Assembly: GCF_018397995.1 (NCBI RefSeq)
Contig: NZ_BBQH01000014.1
Coordinates: 62,001-126,000 of the forward strand
Origin: Rhizomonospora bruguierae
Lineage (GTDB): Bacteria; Actinomycetota; Actinomycetes; Mycobacteriales; Micromonosporaceae
Direction: 5' to 3'
Length of the DNA stretch: 64,000 nt
A program made the translations under genes and the position numbers. The notes below the pieces were generated by a model, which was given only the letters and a program-made list of their open reading frames with translations, searched no databases and was not told where the DNA came from. Shown here in pieces: positions 16,854 to 26,067 of the stretch. Position 1 is the first letter of the stretch; every line of letters begins with the position of its first letter.

Positions 16854-18086
16854 ATGAGCACGACCTATGACCTGCTGCTGACGAACGGACACGTTCTGGA
16901 TCCCGGGCAAGGCATTGATGAACATCTCGACATTGCCATCTGTGACGGTCGGATCGCGGCCATCGGGCCGCGGATTGACGTGGCGCGGGCGCGGACCGTA
17001 CTGGACCTGCGGGGAGCCGACCGGCACATCATTCCCGGTCTCATCGACATCCATGCCCACGTGGCACACGGGGCGACAACCCCCGGCGTCGGCATGGGGT
17101 GCTGCGATCCCGACGCGATCGGCATCGAGTCCGGTGTGACGACGGTCCTCGACGCCGGTTCGGTCGGGGTGGCGAACATCGGCGTGCTCGGCGCGCACGT
17201 CGTGCCGCGGTCGACCACCCGGGTGATCGTCTACCTCAACGTCGGCAGCCACGCGCACACCATGCCGACCATGGCCGACATCACGTCGATGGATGACATC
17301 AACCCCGAGGCGATCCGGGCCTGCATCGCGGCCAACCCGGGTCTGATCCGGGGGATCAAGCTGCGGTTGGTCGGGCCACTCGTGCTGGCCGAGGGCGAGA
17401 AGGCCATCAGCCGCACCAAGGACATCGCGCGCGAGCACAGCCTTCCGCTGATGGTGCACATCGGAGACCTGTTCGGGGCGACCGAGACGGCCGAGCGCAT
17501 GCGGCAGGTGACCGTCGCTCTGCTCGACGCGCTTGAGCGGGGAGATATCCTCACGCATCTGTGTACGCCGAACGTCGGCGGCGTGGCCCATGCCCTGGAC
17601 CGGGTCGCGCCCCTGCTGGCGGCGGCCCGGGAACGTGGAGTCGTGCTCGACGCCGCGCTGGGCATGGGCAATTTCGGCCACCGTGTCGCCCGCGAGCAGC
17701 GCTCCGCCGGCATCGTCCCGGACACGATCAGCTCCGACCTGACCGCTGGCGGCCAGCCCTTCCACAGCCTTGTTGAGTGCATGGCCAAGTTCATGGCCAT
17801 CGGCTACAGCCTCTCCGAGGTCGTTGGCATGACAACCGCCAATGCCGCCAAGGCAATCGGGCTCGGCGACACGTTGGGGGCCATCGCCGTAGGCCGGGAG
17901 GCGGATCTCACCGTTCTCGACGTGGTCACCGGTGAATTCGTCTTCACCGACACTCTGAAGGAGACGTTCACCGGGACGACCGGTCTTGTGCCGGTGCGGA
18001 CGGTGCGGGCCGGCGTGCCATACGCGCCCCGCTGGGGTACGCACCCCTGGGGCTGGCTGCCGGCCCAGGCCGGAGGCGCCGGCTGA
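16854..18086 (+). CDS. Amidohydrolase/deacetylase-family metallohydrolase
   Basis: 410 residues. The metal ligands of the dihydroorotase-like amidohydrolase group are visible: GLIDIHAHVAHG (HxH), GIKLRLVG (bridging Lys), PLMVHIGD, ILTHLC, and SSDLTAGG for the catalytic Asp. It hydrolyses an amide bond, cyclic or N-acyl, and is closest in pattern to the amidohydrolase/deacetylase family rather than to true hydantoinases. The ATG has GAGGAG 5 nt upstream. It is the first gene of an operon with the NHL protein, MetE-like protein, ahcY and folD, so it may release the methylated compound or amine that the pathway consumes. Confidence 0.87.
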   Translation: MSTTYDLLLTNGHVLDPGQGIDEHLDIAICDGRIAAIGPRIDVARARTVLDLRGADRHIIPGLIDIHAHVAHGATTPGVGMGCCDPDAIGIESGVTTVLDAGSVGVANIGVLGAHVVPRSTTRVIVYLNVGSHAHTMPTMADITSMDDINPEAIRACIAANPGLIRGIKLRLVGPLVLAEGEKAISRTKDIAREHSLPLMVHIGDLFGATETAERMRQVTVALLDALERGDILTHLCTPNVGGVAHALDRVAPLLAAARERGVVLDAALGMGNFGHRVAREQRSAGIVPDTISSDLTAGGQPFHSLVECMAKFMAIGYSLSEVVGMTTANAAKAIGLGDTLGAIAVGREADLTVLDVVTGEFVFTDTLKETFTGTTGLVPVRTVRAGVPYAPRWGTHPWGWLPAQAGGAG

Positions 18087-19114
18087 TGCACACCAGTGCG
18101 GCCTCGCTCGGGCTGCGGGTCAACGGGGCCTGGGAGCGGCTACCGCCCGGGTTGCGGCATCGTGACGTGGCGGACGTCGCCGTCGACTCGCACGACCGAC
18201 CGCACCTGTTCGTCCGGCACGACTCGCAGGTACTGGTCTTCAGCCGCGAGGGCGAGTTCCAGTACGCCTTCGGCAACGGCCTGTTCCGGATGGCGCACGG
18301 AATAGCGATCGATGGTGAGGACTGCGTCTACTGCGTCGACAACCTCGACCACACGGTGCGCAAGTTCAGCCCCCGCGGGGAGCTGCTGATGACCCTGGGA
18401 ACACCCGGCATCGGCAGCGACACGGGCATCGACCCGGACGCGCCGGTACGGGTGCACTCCGTCGAGCGGGTGCGGCATCCCGGGCCACCCTTCAACGGAT
18501 GCACCGATGTCGCCATCGACGGCAACGGGGACATCCTGGTCTCGGACGGGTACGGGAACGGCCGCATTCATCGCTTCTCCGCCACCGGGGAGCTGCTGGA
18601 CTCGTGGGGCGAGGTCGGCTCCGGACCGGGCCAGTTCCGCCTTCCCCATGCGATCGCGATCGCCCCCGACGGGCGGCTGCTCGTCGCCGACCGGGAGAAC
18701 GACCGGATCCAGATCTTCGACGGCGGCGGTGGCTACATCGGCGAGTGGACGGGCGTGCAGCGGCCGACCGATCTCGCCGTCGCCGCCGACGGTCGCGTCT
18801 TCGTCAGCGAGCTCTGGCGGCCGGCGGGCAACCATGGCTTCGTCGACGACATCACCACCGACCGGCCCGGTCGCATCAGCGTCCTGGACGCCTCCGGTGA
18901 GGTCCGCGTCCGCTGGGGCGCATCCACAGGAGATAAGAACGCCCCCGGAAACGTGATCGCCCCGCACGGTCTGTGCCTCGACTCGCACGGCGACCTTTAC
19001 GTCGCCGAGGTCACGTACACGTTCGCGGTGGCCCCGGGCCTGGTCCCGGCCGATCACGCCGACCACCAGATACAGAAGTTCGTGCGAACCCCGTCCCCGC
19101 GGCCGGCGCCGTGA
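18086..19114 (+). CDS. NHL-repeat beta-propeller protein
   Basis: 342 residues with repeated NHL-type blades: DVAVDSHDRPHLFVRHDSQVLVFSREGEF, HGIAIDGEDCVYCVDNLDHTVRKFSPRGEL, DVAIDGNGDILVSDGYGNGRIHRFSA, AIAIAPDGRLLVADRENDRIQIFD. This pattern is seen in peptidyl-alpha-hydroxyglycine alpha-amidating lyases and six-bladed lactonases. No signal peptide is evident, so it should be cytoplasmic. The start overlaps the amidohydrolase stop (TGATG), so the two are coupled. It may be a lactonase or lyase step of the pathway, or a scaffold; no specific reaction can be claimed. Confidence 0.8.
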   Translation: MHTSAASLGLRVNGAWERLPPGLRHRDVADVAVDSHDRPHLFVRHDSQVLVFSREGEFQYAFGNGLFRMAHGIAIDGEDCVYCVDNLDHTVRKFSPRGELLMTLGTPGIGSDTGIDPDAPVRVHSVERVRHPGPPFNGCTDVAIDGNGDILVSDGYGNGRIHRFSATGELLDSWGEVGSGPGQFRLPHAIAIAPDGRLLVADRENDRIQIFDGGGGYIGEWTGVQRPTDLAVAADGRVFVSELWRPAGNHGFVDDITTDRPGRISVLDASGEVRVRWGASTGDKNAPGNVIAPHGLCLDSHGDLYVAEVTYTFAVAPGLVPADHADHQIQKFVRTPSPRPAP

Positions 19115-19141
19115 TAACCGCATGAGTAAGGAGCCGACACC

Positions 19142-20347
19142 ATGAAGCGGAGCACCGACAGGATCCTGACCACCCACGGCGGAAATCTGCCGCGCCCCAC
19201 CGATCTCGATGCGCTCATCGCCGAGGGTGAGTCCGCGCGGTCGCGGATCGACGCCCGGGTGACCGGTGCCGTCGCGGAAGTGGTCGCGAAGCAGGTCGAG
19301 TGCGGGGTCGACATTCTCAACGACGGCGAGTTCGTGAAGGCCGCCAATGCCTCCAACTACCACGGCTACATCTACGCCCGCGTGACGGGGTGGGAGCAGC
19401 TGCCGGTTGACCCGAACCGGCCGCCCAAGCGGGACGGCGTCGGCGCTCGCGACCGCAAGGACTTCCCCGGCTTCTACACCTCTGGCCTGTGGCTGTCCGG
19501 TTCCGGTGGACCCGTCCGACCCGGCTTTGCGACCCCGGGCAACGTGCCGACGCCGCCCACCACCGAGCGCGTGTGCACGTCGCCGGTCCGCTACACCGGC
19601 CAGGCAGCAATTGCCGAGGACGTAAGGGCGATGAAGGAGGCGCTGGTCGGCGCCGACGCCCAGGGTTTCATCGCCGCGCTTGGCCCGCTGAGCCTCGGCG
19701 CCGGGGCGCGCAACGAGCACTACGACAGCGAAGAGTCCTACATGATGGCGGTGGCCGAGGCGTTGCGTGAGGAGTACCGGGCGGTCACCGATGCCGGGCT
19801 CGTGTTGCAGGTGGACGAACCCGAGTTCGCCACGACCTGGCAGTTCCATCCGGAGTGGACGGTAGAGCAGTTGCGGGACTACCTACGCTTCGCCGTCGAG
19901 GTGATCAACCACGCGATCGAGGGCCTGCCGGTCGAGCAGATCCGGTTCCACACGTGTTGGGGCAGTGGGCACCGCCCGCACACCAACGACATCCCCCTCC
20001 GCGACATCGCCGACCTGCTCGTTACCGTCAATGCTGGTGCCTATGCGGTCGAGGCCGGGAACGTCCGGCACGCCCACGAGTGGCGCGTCTGGGAGGACGT
20101 CAAACTGCCGGACGGCAAGATCCTGGCGCCCGGTGTTGTCAGCCACGCCACGGACCTGGTCGAGCATCCCGAACTGATCGCGGAGCGCCTCGTGAACTTC
20201 GCCGGCGTGGTCGGCCGGGAGAACCTCCAGGCGGGCACGGACTGTGGCATCGGTTCCCGGGTCGGCCATGCCGAGGTCGTGTGGGCCAAGCTTCGGGCCA
20301 TGGCCGATGGTGCGGCCCTCGCCAGCGCCCGCCTGTGGAAGGCGTAG
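19142..20347 (+). CDS. Single-domain MetE-like methyltransferase (first copy)
   Basis: 401 residues covering only the catalytic barrel of cobalamin-independent methionine synthase; the N-terminal half of full MetE (about 755 residues) is absent. Zn ligands are His270 and Cys272 in FHTCWG and Cys368 in GTDCGIG; QVDEPEF supplies an acidic pocket residue. Relatives include methionine synthase II-type proteins and epoxyalkane:coenzyme M transferase, so the methyl or alkyl donor and thiol acceptor are open. The ATG has AAGGAG 7 nt upstream. It sits between the NHL gene and ahcY, in a regulon with a second diverged MetE-like protein at 26064. Confidence 0.85.
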   Translation: MKRSTDRILTTHGGNLPRPTDLDALIAEGESARSRIDARVTGAVAEVVAKQVECGVDILNDGEFVKAANASNYHGYIYARVTGWEQLPVDPNRPPKRDGVGARDRKDFPGFYTSGLWLSGSGGPVRPGFATPGNVPTPPTTERVCTSPVRYTGQAAIAEDVRAMKEALVGADAQGFIAALGPLSLGAGARNEHYDSEESYMMAVAEALREEYRAVTDAGLVLQVDEPEFATTWQFHPEWTVEQLRDYLRFAVEVINHAIEGLPVEQIRFHTCWGSGHRPHTNDIPLRDIADLLVTVNAGAYAVEAGNVRHAHEWRVWEDVKLPDGKILAPGVVSHATDLVEHPELIAERLVNFAGVVGRENLQAGTDCGIGSRVGHAEVVWAKLRAMADGAALASARLWKA

Positions 20348-20479
20348 CCGGGCTCGCCTGCACCGCGCGGCGCAACCATCCATATTGGTGTCGCGCACAG
20401 TGCATCGCCACCGCTGAGGTCGATACCGTGGTGTTCGGTTCCGCGACGGGCGGACCGTAGTCCTCCGGAAGGACCACTG

Positions 20480-21952
20480 ATGACCAGCACGCTTTCGACT
20501 CGCCCCGGCACGGTGGGCGAGGGCGACTACCGGGTCGCCGACCTGTCGCTCGCCGCCTTCGGCCGCAAGGAGATCCAACTCGCCGAGCACGAGATGCCGG
20601 GTCTGATGGCGCTGCGGCGTGAGTACGCCCAGTCGCAGCCGCTGCGCGGGGCGCGGATCAGCGGCAGCCTGCACATGACCATCCAGACCGCGGTGCTGAT
20701 CGAGACGCTGGTTTCGCTCGGGGCCCAGGTGCGCTGGGCTTCGTGCAACATCTTTTCCACCCAGGACCACGCGGCGGCCGCGGTCGTCGCGGGTCCGCAG
20801 GGGACGGTCGAGGCGCCCTCGGGGGTTCCGGTCTACGCCTGGAAGGGCGAGACGCTGACCGAATACTGGTGGTGCATCGAGCAGATGATGCTCTGGCCCG
20901 ACGGCGCCGGCCCGAACATGATCCTCGATGACGGTGGTGATGCCACCCTGCTCGCGCACAAGGGTGTGGAGTTCGAGAAGGCGGGCGCGGTGCCGGCCAG
21001 CACCGAGCAGGACTCGGAGGAGTACGCGGTCATCCTCCAGGTGCTGCGCCGGTCGCTGGCGGAGGATAGGACGCGCTGGACCCGCGCCGGCGCCGGGATC
21101 AAGGGGGTGACCGAGGAGACCACGACGGGCGTGCATCGGCTCTACGAGATGCAGGCCAACGGGACGCTGCTCTTTCCCGCCATCAACGTCAACGACTCGG
21201 TCACGAAGTCGAAGTTCGACAACAAGTACGGCTGCCGGCACTCGCTCATCGACGGTATTAACCGGGCCACGGACGTGCTCATCGGCGGTAAGGTCGCCGT
21301 CGTCTGCGGTTACGGCGACGTCGGTAAGGGCTGCGCCGACTCGCTGCGTGGCCAGGGTGCCCGCGTCATCATCACCGAGATCGACCCGATCTGCGCGTTG
21401 CAGGCGGCGATGGATGGCTACCAGGTGACCACATTGGATGACGTGGTGGCGAGCGCGGACATCATCGTGACCGCCACCGGCTGCGTCAACGTGATCACCC
21501 ATGAGCAGATGGCCCGGATGAAGCACCAGGCCATCGTCGGGAACATCGGTCACTTCGACAACGAGATCGACATGGCCGGCCTGGCCCGCCGTCCGGACGT
21601 CCGCAAGGTGAACATCAAGCCGCAGGTCGACGAGTGGGTCTTCGACGACGGCCACTCGATCATCGTGCTCTCGGAGGGCCGCCTGCTGAATCTGGGCAAC
21701 GCCACCGGCCATCCGTCGTTCGTGATGTCGAACTCGTTCTCGAACCAGACGATCGCGCAGGTCGAGCTGTTCACCCGTACCGACCAGTACCCGGTCGGCG
21801 TCTACACGCTCCCGAAGCACCTGGACGAGAAGGTGGCCCGCCTGCACCTGGACGCGCTGGGCGTGAAGCTGACATCGCTGAGCAAGGTCCAGGCCGAGTA
21901 CCTCGGTGTGCCGGTCGAGGGCCCGTACAAGCCCGAACACTACCGCTACTGA
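20480..21952 (+). CDS. ahcY: S-adenosylhomocysteine hydrolase
   Basis: 490 residues, the size of actinobacterial SAH hydrolases with the usual internal insertion. [19 protein letters not shown] is the N-terminal substrate region, WWCIEQ and DDGGDAT the catalytic segment, [15 protein letters not shown] the NAD-binding loop, and the C-terminus ends KPEHYRY. It splits S-adenosylhomocysteine to homocysteine and adenosine. It follows the MetE-like gene after 132 nt with GGAAGGA before the ATG. The leader showed no SAH- or SAM-riboswitch consensus by eye. With metK and adoK on the opposite operon it makes an AdoMet cycle. Confidence 0.98.
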   Translation: MTSTLSTRPGTVGEGDYRVADLSLAAFGRKEIQLAEHEMPGLMALRREYAQSQPLRGARISGSLHMTIQTAVLIETLVSLGAQVRWASCNIFSTQDHAAAAVVAGPQGTVEAPSGVPVYAWKGETLTEYWWCIEQMMLWPDGAGPNMILDDGGDATLLAHKGVEFEKAGAVPASTEQDSEEYAVILQVLRRSLAEDRTRWTRAGAGIKGVTEETTTGVHRLYEMQANGTLLFPAINVNDSVTKSKFDNKYGCRHSLIDGINRATDVLIGGKVAVVCGYGDVGKGCADSLRGQGARVIITEIDPICALQAAMDGYQVTTLDDVVASADIIVTATGCVNVITHEQMARMKHQAIVGNIGHFDNEIDMAGLARRPDVRKVNIKPQVDEWVFDDGHSIIVLSEGRLLNLGNATGHPSFVMSNSFSNQTIAQVELFTRTDQYPVGVYTLPKHLDEKVARLHLDALGVKLTSLSKVQAEYLGVPVEGPYKPEHYRY

Positions 21953-21969
21953 CGGGACCCATACACACG

Positions 21970-22827
21970 ATGGTGGTGGCGTTCCTCGACGGCCGGGCGA
22001 TGCTGGCGACGATCAAGCGTGAGCTCGCCGGCCGGATCGCCGCGCTGGCCCGAGCCGGGGTAACTCCGGGTCTCGGCACGATCCTGGTGGGCGACGACCC
22101 CGCCAGCCGGTGGTATGTGGGCGCCAAGCACCGGGACTGCGCCGAGGTCGGCATCACCAGCATCCGGCGGGACCTGCCGGCCGGGAGCACGCAGATGCAG
22201 GTCGAGCAGGCGATCGATGAGCTCAACGCCGATCCCCATTGCAGCGGATTCCTCATCCAGCAACCGACCGGGCTGGACGAGTTCGCCCTGCTGGGCCGGG
22301 TCGATCCGGGCAAAGACGTCGACGGGCTGCATCCGGTCAACCTCGGGGCACTCGTGCTCGGCCGGCCGGCACCCCTGCCGTGCACGCCGTTCGGCATCGT
22401 CGAGATGCTCCGCCGCTATGACGTACCGCTGGCCGGTGCCCGGGTGACGGTCATCGGCCGCGGTACCACGGTGGGCCGGCCGCTCGGGTTGCTGCTGACC
22501 CGGCGTGCCGAGAACGCCACCGTGACGTTGTGTCACACCGGTACCCGCGATCTGGCGGCCGAGGTGCGGCGGGCCGACATCGTGATCGCCGCCGCTGGCG
22601 TGCCGGGTCTGGTCACACCGGACATGGTCCGGGCGGGCGCTGCCGTGCTGGACGTCGGTGTGAGTCGGCTCGATGGCCGGCCGGCCGGGGACGTCCACCC
22701 CGATGTTGCCGGCGTCGCCGGGCACGTGGCGCCCAACCCCGGCGGGGTGGGCCCGATGACCAGGGCGATGCTGCTCACGAACGTGGTCACGCTCGCCGAG
22801 GCACGCGCGGGATTGCGGGCACGGTGA
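21970..22827 (+). CDS. folD: FolD: methylene-THF dehydrogenase / methenyl-THF cyclohydrolase
   Basis: 285 residues. [14 protein letters not shown] carries the Tyr/Lys of the active site, [11 protein letters not shown] and [14 protein letters not shown] the folate pocket, [19 protein letters not shown] the NADP loop, and [17 protein letters not shown] the C-terminal signature. It interconverts methylene-THF and formyl-THF, here probably in the oxidative direction. The ATG at 21970 lies 17 nt after the ahcY stop; no strong ribosome site is present, so coupling to ahcY is likely. Last gene of the rightward operon, convergent with purU. Confidence 0.96.
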   Translation: MVVAFLDGRAMLATIKRELAGRIAALARAGVTPGLGTILVGDDPASRWYVGAKHRDCAEVGITSIRRDLPAGSTQMQVEQAIDELNADPHCSGFLIQQPTGLDEFALLGRVDPGKDVDGLHPVNLGALVLGRPAPLPCTPFGIVEMLRRYDVPLAGARVTVIGRGTTVGRPLGLLLTRRAENATVTLCHTGTRDLAAEVRRADIVIAAAGVPGLVTPDMVRAGAAVLDVGVSRLDGRPAGDVHPDVAGVAGHVAPNPGGVGPMTRAMLLTNVVTLAEARAGLRAR

Positions 22828-22838
22828 GGCTCATCGAG

Positions 22839-22870
22839 CGGTGTGTCCACCGTCGAGGGTAGACACACCG
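22839..22870. terminator. Bidirectional terminator between folD and purU
   Basis: CGGTGTGTC (22839-22847) and GACACACCG (22862-22870) form a perfect 9-bp stem, with an inner ACC/GGT pairing in the loop. It sits in the 80-nt gap between convergent genes, where it can stop transcripts from both sides. Confidence 0.75.
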
Positions 22871-22907
22871 CCGGTGACGGTGCTCGCCGTCGGCCCGATG
22901 TGCCGGT

Positions 22908-23819
22908 TCAGAAGATGACGGTGGTCGTTCCGTTTCGCAGCACGCGATCGGTGCAGTGCCAGTGGACCGCGCGCGACAGGACCGCCCGTTCGATGTCGGC
23001 GCCGAGCCGGGTGAGCTCCGGCACGGTCGCGCGATGCGAGACCCGGATGACGTCCTGCTCGATGATCGGACCCTCGTCGAGGTCCTCGGTCACGTAGTGG
23101 GCGGTCGCCCCGATGAGCTTGACCCCGCGGCGCTGCGCCTGCTCGTACGGCTTCGCGCCGGCGAACGCCGGCAGGAACGAGTGGTGGATGTTCACCGCCG
23201 GCATCTCGACGGCGGACAGGAAGTCGGCCGAGAGGATCTGCATGTAGCGGGCCAGCACCAGCAGATCGAAGCGCCCTCGCAACAGTTCCAGCTGGCGCCG
23301 CTCGGCCTGCGCCTTATGCCCCGGCCGCACGGGTACGTGCTCGAACGGGACGCCGAACGCCTCGACCGCGCCGCGCAGGTCGGGATGGTTAGAGACGACC
23401 AGGCCGATGTCGGCCGGCAACTGCCCGCGCTGCCACCGCCAGATCAGGTCGAGCAGGCAGTGGTCATAGCGGGATACGAATATTGCGATGCGAGGGCGTG
23501 TCGTGCTGCGGCGCAGCTGGAACGACATGCCGAACGGTGATGCCACCTCACGGTCGAAGCCCGCCTGCAGCGTGTCGAACACCCCGCCGAGGTCCTCGTG
23601 CTGGAACACGGTGCGCATGAAGAACCGACCACCGCGCGCGTCGGTCGAGTACTGATCCGACTGGACGACGTTCGCGCCATGCCGGTGCAGGAAGCCGGAG
23701 ACGGCGGCGACAATGCCAGGACGGTCGGCGCAGGTGACGAGCATCCGTGCGGTGTTCGGCTGGTCGGGCGGCGCGGCCGTGGCGAGTCGGGCGGCGTCGA
23801 CCGTGGACCGCGGGGTCAC
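22908..23819 (-). CDS. purU: Formyltetrahydrofolate deformylase
   Basis: 303 residues. An N-terminal ACT domain (LVTCADRPGIVAAVSGFLHRHGANV) precedes a formyltransferase-fold domain with ARYMQILS, VNIHHSFLPAFAGAKPY and ATAHYVTEDLDEGPII, which hold the catalytic Asn/His/Asp. It hydrolyses 10-formyl-THF to formate and THF. The GTG at 23819 overlaps the adoK stop (GTGA). In this context it is the exit step that releases methyl-derived carbon as formate, as in the chloromethane cmu-type clusters that carry metF, folD and purU. Confidence 0.96.
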   Translation of the reverse strand: MTPRSTVDAARLATAAPPDQPNTARMLVTCADRPGIVAAVSGFLHRHGANVVQSDQYSTDARGGRFFMRTVFQHEDLGGVFDTLQAGFDREVASPFGMSFQLRRSTTRPRIAIFVSRYDHCLLDLIWRWQRGQLPADIGLVVSNHPDLRGAVEAFGVPFEHVPVRPGHKAQAERRQLELLRGRFDLLVLARYMQILSADFLSAVEMPAVNIHHSFLPAFAGAKPYEQAQRRGVKLIGATAHYVTEDLDEGPIIEQDVIRVSHRATVPELTRLGADIERAVLSRAVHWHCTDRVLRNGTTTVIF

Positions 23820-24841
23820 GGCCGGCCCGCCAGGGCCCGAGGCTCGGTACCGTCGGGGCCGGTCGACGCGCCGAGGCGATCGGCGATCTCCTCGGCGGCG
23901 GCGGCCCCGTATGCCTGCGCGAAGCGGGCCAGCAGGTCGTCCCGCTCGCCGCGGTGCTCCTGGGTACCCACGGTCTCCAGCACCAGTGTCGCCATGAGGC
24001 AGCCGAGCTGTGCCGCCCGCTCGTCGCCGACGCCCCACTCGACGCCCGCCAGATACCCGGCGCGGAACGCGTCACCGACGCCGGTGGGATCCGTCTCGGT
24101 GCGCGGGGGCGCCGCGGCGACCCGGATTTCGGGCTCGCCCCGGCGGCGCAGCACCACTCCCTTGGCACCAAGCGTCGTTACGCTGACGCCCACCCGAGCG
24201 TCCAGCTGCGCCCCGGAGAGCCCGGTCTTGTGCTCCAGCAGGCCGCGTTCGTACTCGTTGGTGAACAGGTACTCGGCTCCGTCAACGAGCTGGCGTACGT
24301 CGTCGCCGTCCATCCGGGCGAGCTGCTGGGACGGGTCGGCGGCGAATCGGTAGCCACGGTCTCGACACTGCGCCGTGTGCCGGAGCATCGCGGCCGGGTC
24401 GTTCGGGCCGATGATCACGAGGGTGCCCGGGCCGGCCTGGCGCACGGCGGGGGCCAGATCGATGAGTCGAGCCTCCGCCATAGCTCCACTGTAGAAGGAG
24501 GCGAGTTGCTTGTGGGTGCGGTCCGTCGTGCAGATGAAGCGGGCGGTCAGCCGGGTGCCCGAGGTGTGCAGGAACGTGGTGTCGACACCGTGCCGGCGCA
24601 GCCAGGAGTCGTAGTCGGCGAAGTCCTGACCGACCGCCGCGACGAGCCAGGGGCGCAGACCGAGCAGGCCCAGGTTGAATGCGATGTTGGCGCCCGCGCC
24701 ACCCCTTCGGATCGCGAGGTCGTCCACGAGGAACGACAGGGACAGCGAGTCGAGGTGCTCGGGCAGCAGCTGGTCGGTGAAGTTGCCGGGAAAGGCCATG
24801 AGGTAGTCGGTCGCGACCGAACCGGTGACGATGACGGACAT
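23816..24841 (-). CDS. adoK: Adenosine kinase (PfkB/ribokinase fold, mycobacterial AdoK type)
   Basis: 341 residues, closely resembling Mycobacterium tuberculosis adenosine kinase as I recall it: SVIVTGSVATDYLMAFPG, LSLSFLVDDLAIRRGG, FAADPSQQLARM, YLFTNEYE and the catalytic TDPTGVGDAFRAGYLAG with its Asp base. It phosphorylates adenosine to AMP and so pulls the SAH hydrolase reaction forward. It overlaps the metK stop by one base (TGATG) and purU by four. Its presence beside metK argues for heavy AdoMet turnover. Confidence 0.93.
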   Translation of the reverse strand: MSVIVTGSVATDYLMAFPGNFTDQLLPEHLDSLSLSFLVDDLAIRRGGAGANIAFNLGLLGLRPWLVAAVGQDFADYDSWLRRHGVDTTFLHTSGTRLTARFICTTDRTHKQLASFYSGAMAEARLIDLAPAVRQAGPGTLVIIGPNDPAAMLRHTAQCRDRGYRFAADPSQQLARMDGDDVRQLVDGAEYLFTNEYERGLLEHKTGLSGAQLDARVGVSVTTLGAKGVVLRRRGEPEIRVAAAPPRTETDPTGVGDAFRAGYLAGVEWGVGDERAAQLGCLMATLVLETVGTQEHRGERDDLLARFAQAYGAAAAEEIADRLGASTGPDGTEPRALAGRP

Positions 24842-26067
24842 CAGAGCGTGTCCCTTGCCGGTAGCCCAGCGGCATCACGCAAAGCCGCGGCCCGGTCGGT
24901 GCGCTCCCACGTGAACGCGTTGTCCGACCGACCGAAGTGGCCGTAGGCGGCGGTGGCACGGTAACGCGGCCGGTCGAGCTCAAGGTAACGCTGGAAGGCC
25001 GCCGGCCGCAGGTCAAAGTGCTCGTGCACCAGCTTCTCGATGGTGCTGCGGGCGACGTTTTCGGTGCCGAACGTCTCGATCAGCACGGACAGCGGCCGGG
25101 CCATGCCGATGGCGTAGGCAACCTGGACCTCGACCCGGTCGGCGAGGCCGGCGGCGGCCACGTTCTTCGCCACGTAGCGCGCCGCGTAGGCCGCGGACCG
25201 ATCCACCTTAGACGCGTCCTTGCCGCTGAAAGCGCCGCCGCCGTGCCGGGCGTATCCGCCGTACGTGTCCACGATGATCTTCCGTCCGGTGAGCCCGGCG
25301 TCGCCGACCGGACCACCGATCACGAACCGCCCGGTCGGGTTGACGAAGAGATTGGCCCGCAGCGCCGCCGGCTCGTACAGCTCGGACGGGATCGTCGGCG
25401 CGACGACGTGCTCCCACACGTCGTCGGCGATCTGCTCCCGGGTGACCGATTCGGCGTGCTGACTGGAGACGAGAACCTTCTCCACGGCTACCGGGACACC
25501 GTCGCGATAGCGGACCGTCACCTGGGTCTTGCCGTCCGGCCGCAGGTAGGGCAGGGTCCCGTCCTTACGGACGGCGGCGAGCCGGTGGGCGAGGCGGTGC
25601 GCCAGCGCGATGGGCATCGGCATGAACTCGGGCGTCTCGGTCGTGGCGAAGCCGAACATCATGCCCTGGTCGCCGGCGCCGACCCGGTCCAGGTCGTCAC
25701 CGTGCGTCTCGCGGCTCTCCATCGATCGGTCGACACCCTGGGCGATATCCGGAGACTGCCGGTCCAGGGCCACCATGACGCCGCAGCTGTGCCCGTCGAA
25801 GCCGAGTTCGGGCCGGTCGTACCCGATCTCGCAGATGGTGTTCCGGGCCACCTGGGCGTAGTCGATGGCGGCGTTCGCCGTGATCTCGCCGGCCAGCACG
25901 ACGAGTCCGGTGGTCACCAGCGTCTCGCAGGCGACCCGGCCAGCCGGGTCGGCGGCGAGCACCGCGTCCAGGACGGCGTCGGAGATCTGGTCCGCGATCT
26001 TGTCGGGATGCCCCTCGGTCACCGACTCCGACGTGAACAGGTAGTCATTGGTATCGAGTTGATTCAT
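24841..26067 (-). CDS. metK: S-adenosylmethionine synthetase
   Basis: 408 residues. [21 protein letters not shown] is the N-terminal ATP/methionine signature, [12 protein letters not shown] the phosphate loop, and [23 protein letters not shown] the C-terminal motif. It makes AdoMet from methionine and ATP. The start overlaps the MetE-like gene stop (ATGA) and its stop overlaps adoK. A genome usually has one housekeeping metK; this copy sits in a catabolic-looking operon and may be a second, dedicated one. Confidence 0.98.
   Translation of the reverse strand: MNQLDTNDYLFTSESVTEGHPDKIADQISDAVLDAVLAADPAGRVACETLVTTGLVVLAGEITANAAIDYAQVARNTICEIGYDRPELGFDGHSCGVMVALDRQSPDIAQGVDRSMESRETHGDDLDRVGAGDQGMMFGFATTETPEFMPMPIALAHRLAHRLAAVRKDGTLPYLRPDGKTQVTVRYRDGVPVAVEKVLVSSQHAESVTREQIADDVWEHVVAPTIPSELYEPAALRANLFVNPTGRFVIGGPVGDAGLTGRKIIVDTYGGYARHGGGAFSGKDASKVDRSAAYAARYVAKNVAAAGLADRVEVQVAYAIGMARPLSVLIETFGTENVARSTIEKLVHEHFDLRPAAFQRYLELDRPRYRATAAYGHFGRSDNAFTWERTDRAAALRDAAGLPARDTL

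Noticed and set aside
20348-20479. Possible SAH or SAM riboswitch before ahcY
   Set aside because: No conserved pairing elements or consensus loops could be recognised in the 132-nt leader.
18140-21940. Long leftward open frames opposite the NHL, MetE-like and ahcY genes
   Set aside because: High-GC antisense shadows of certain genes; compositions are unlike real proteins.
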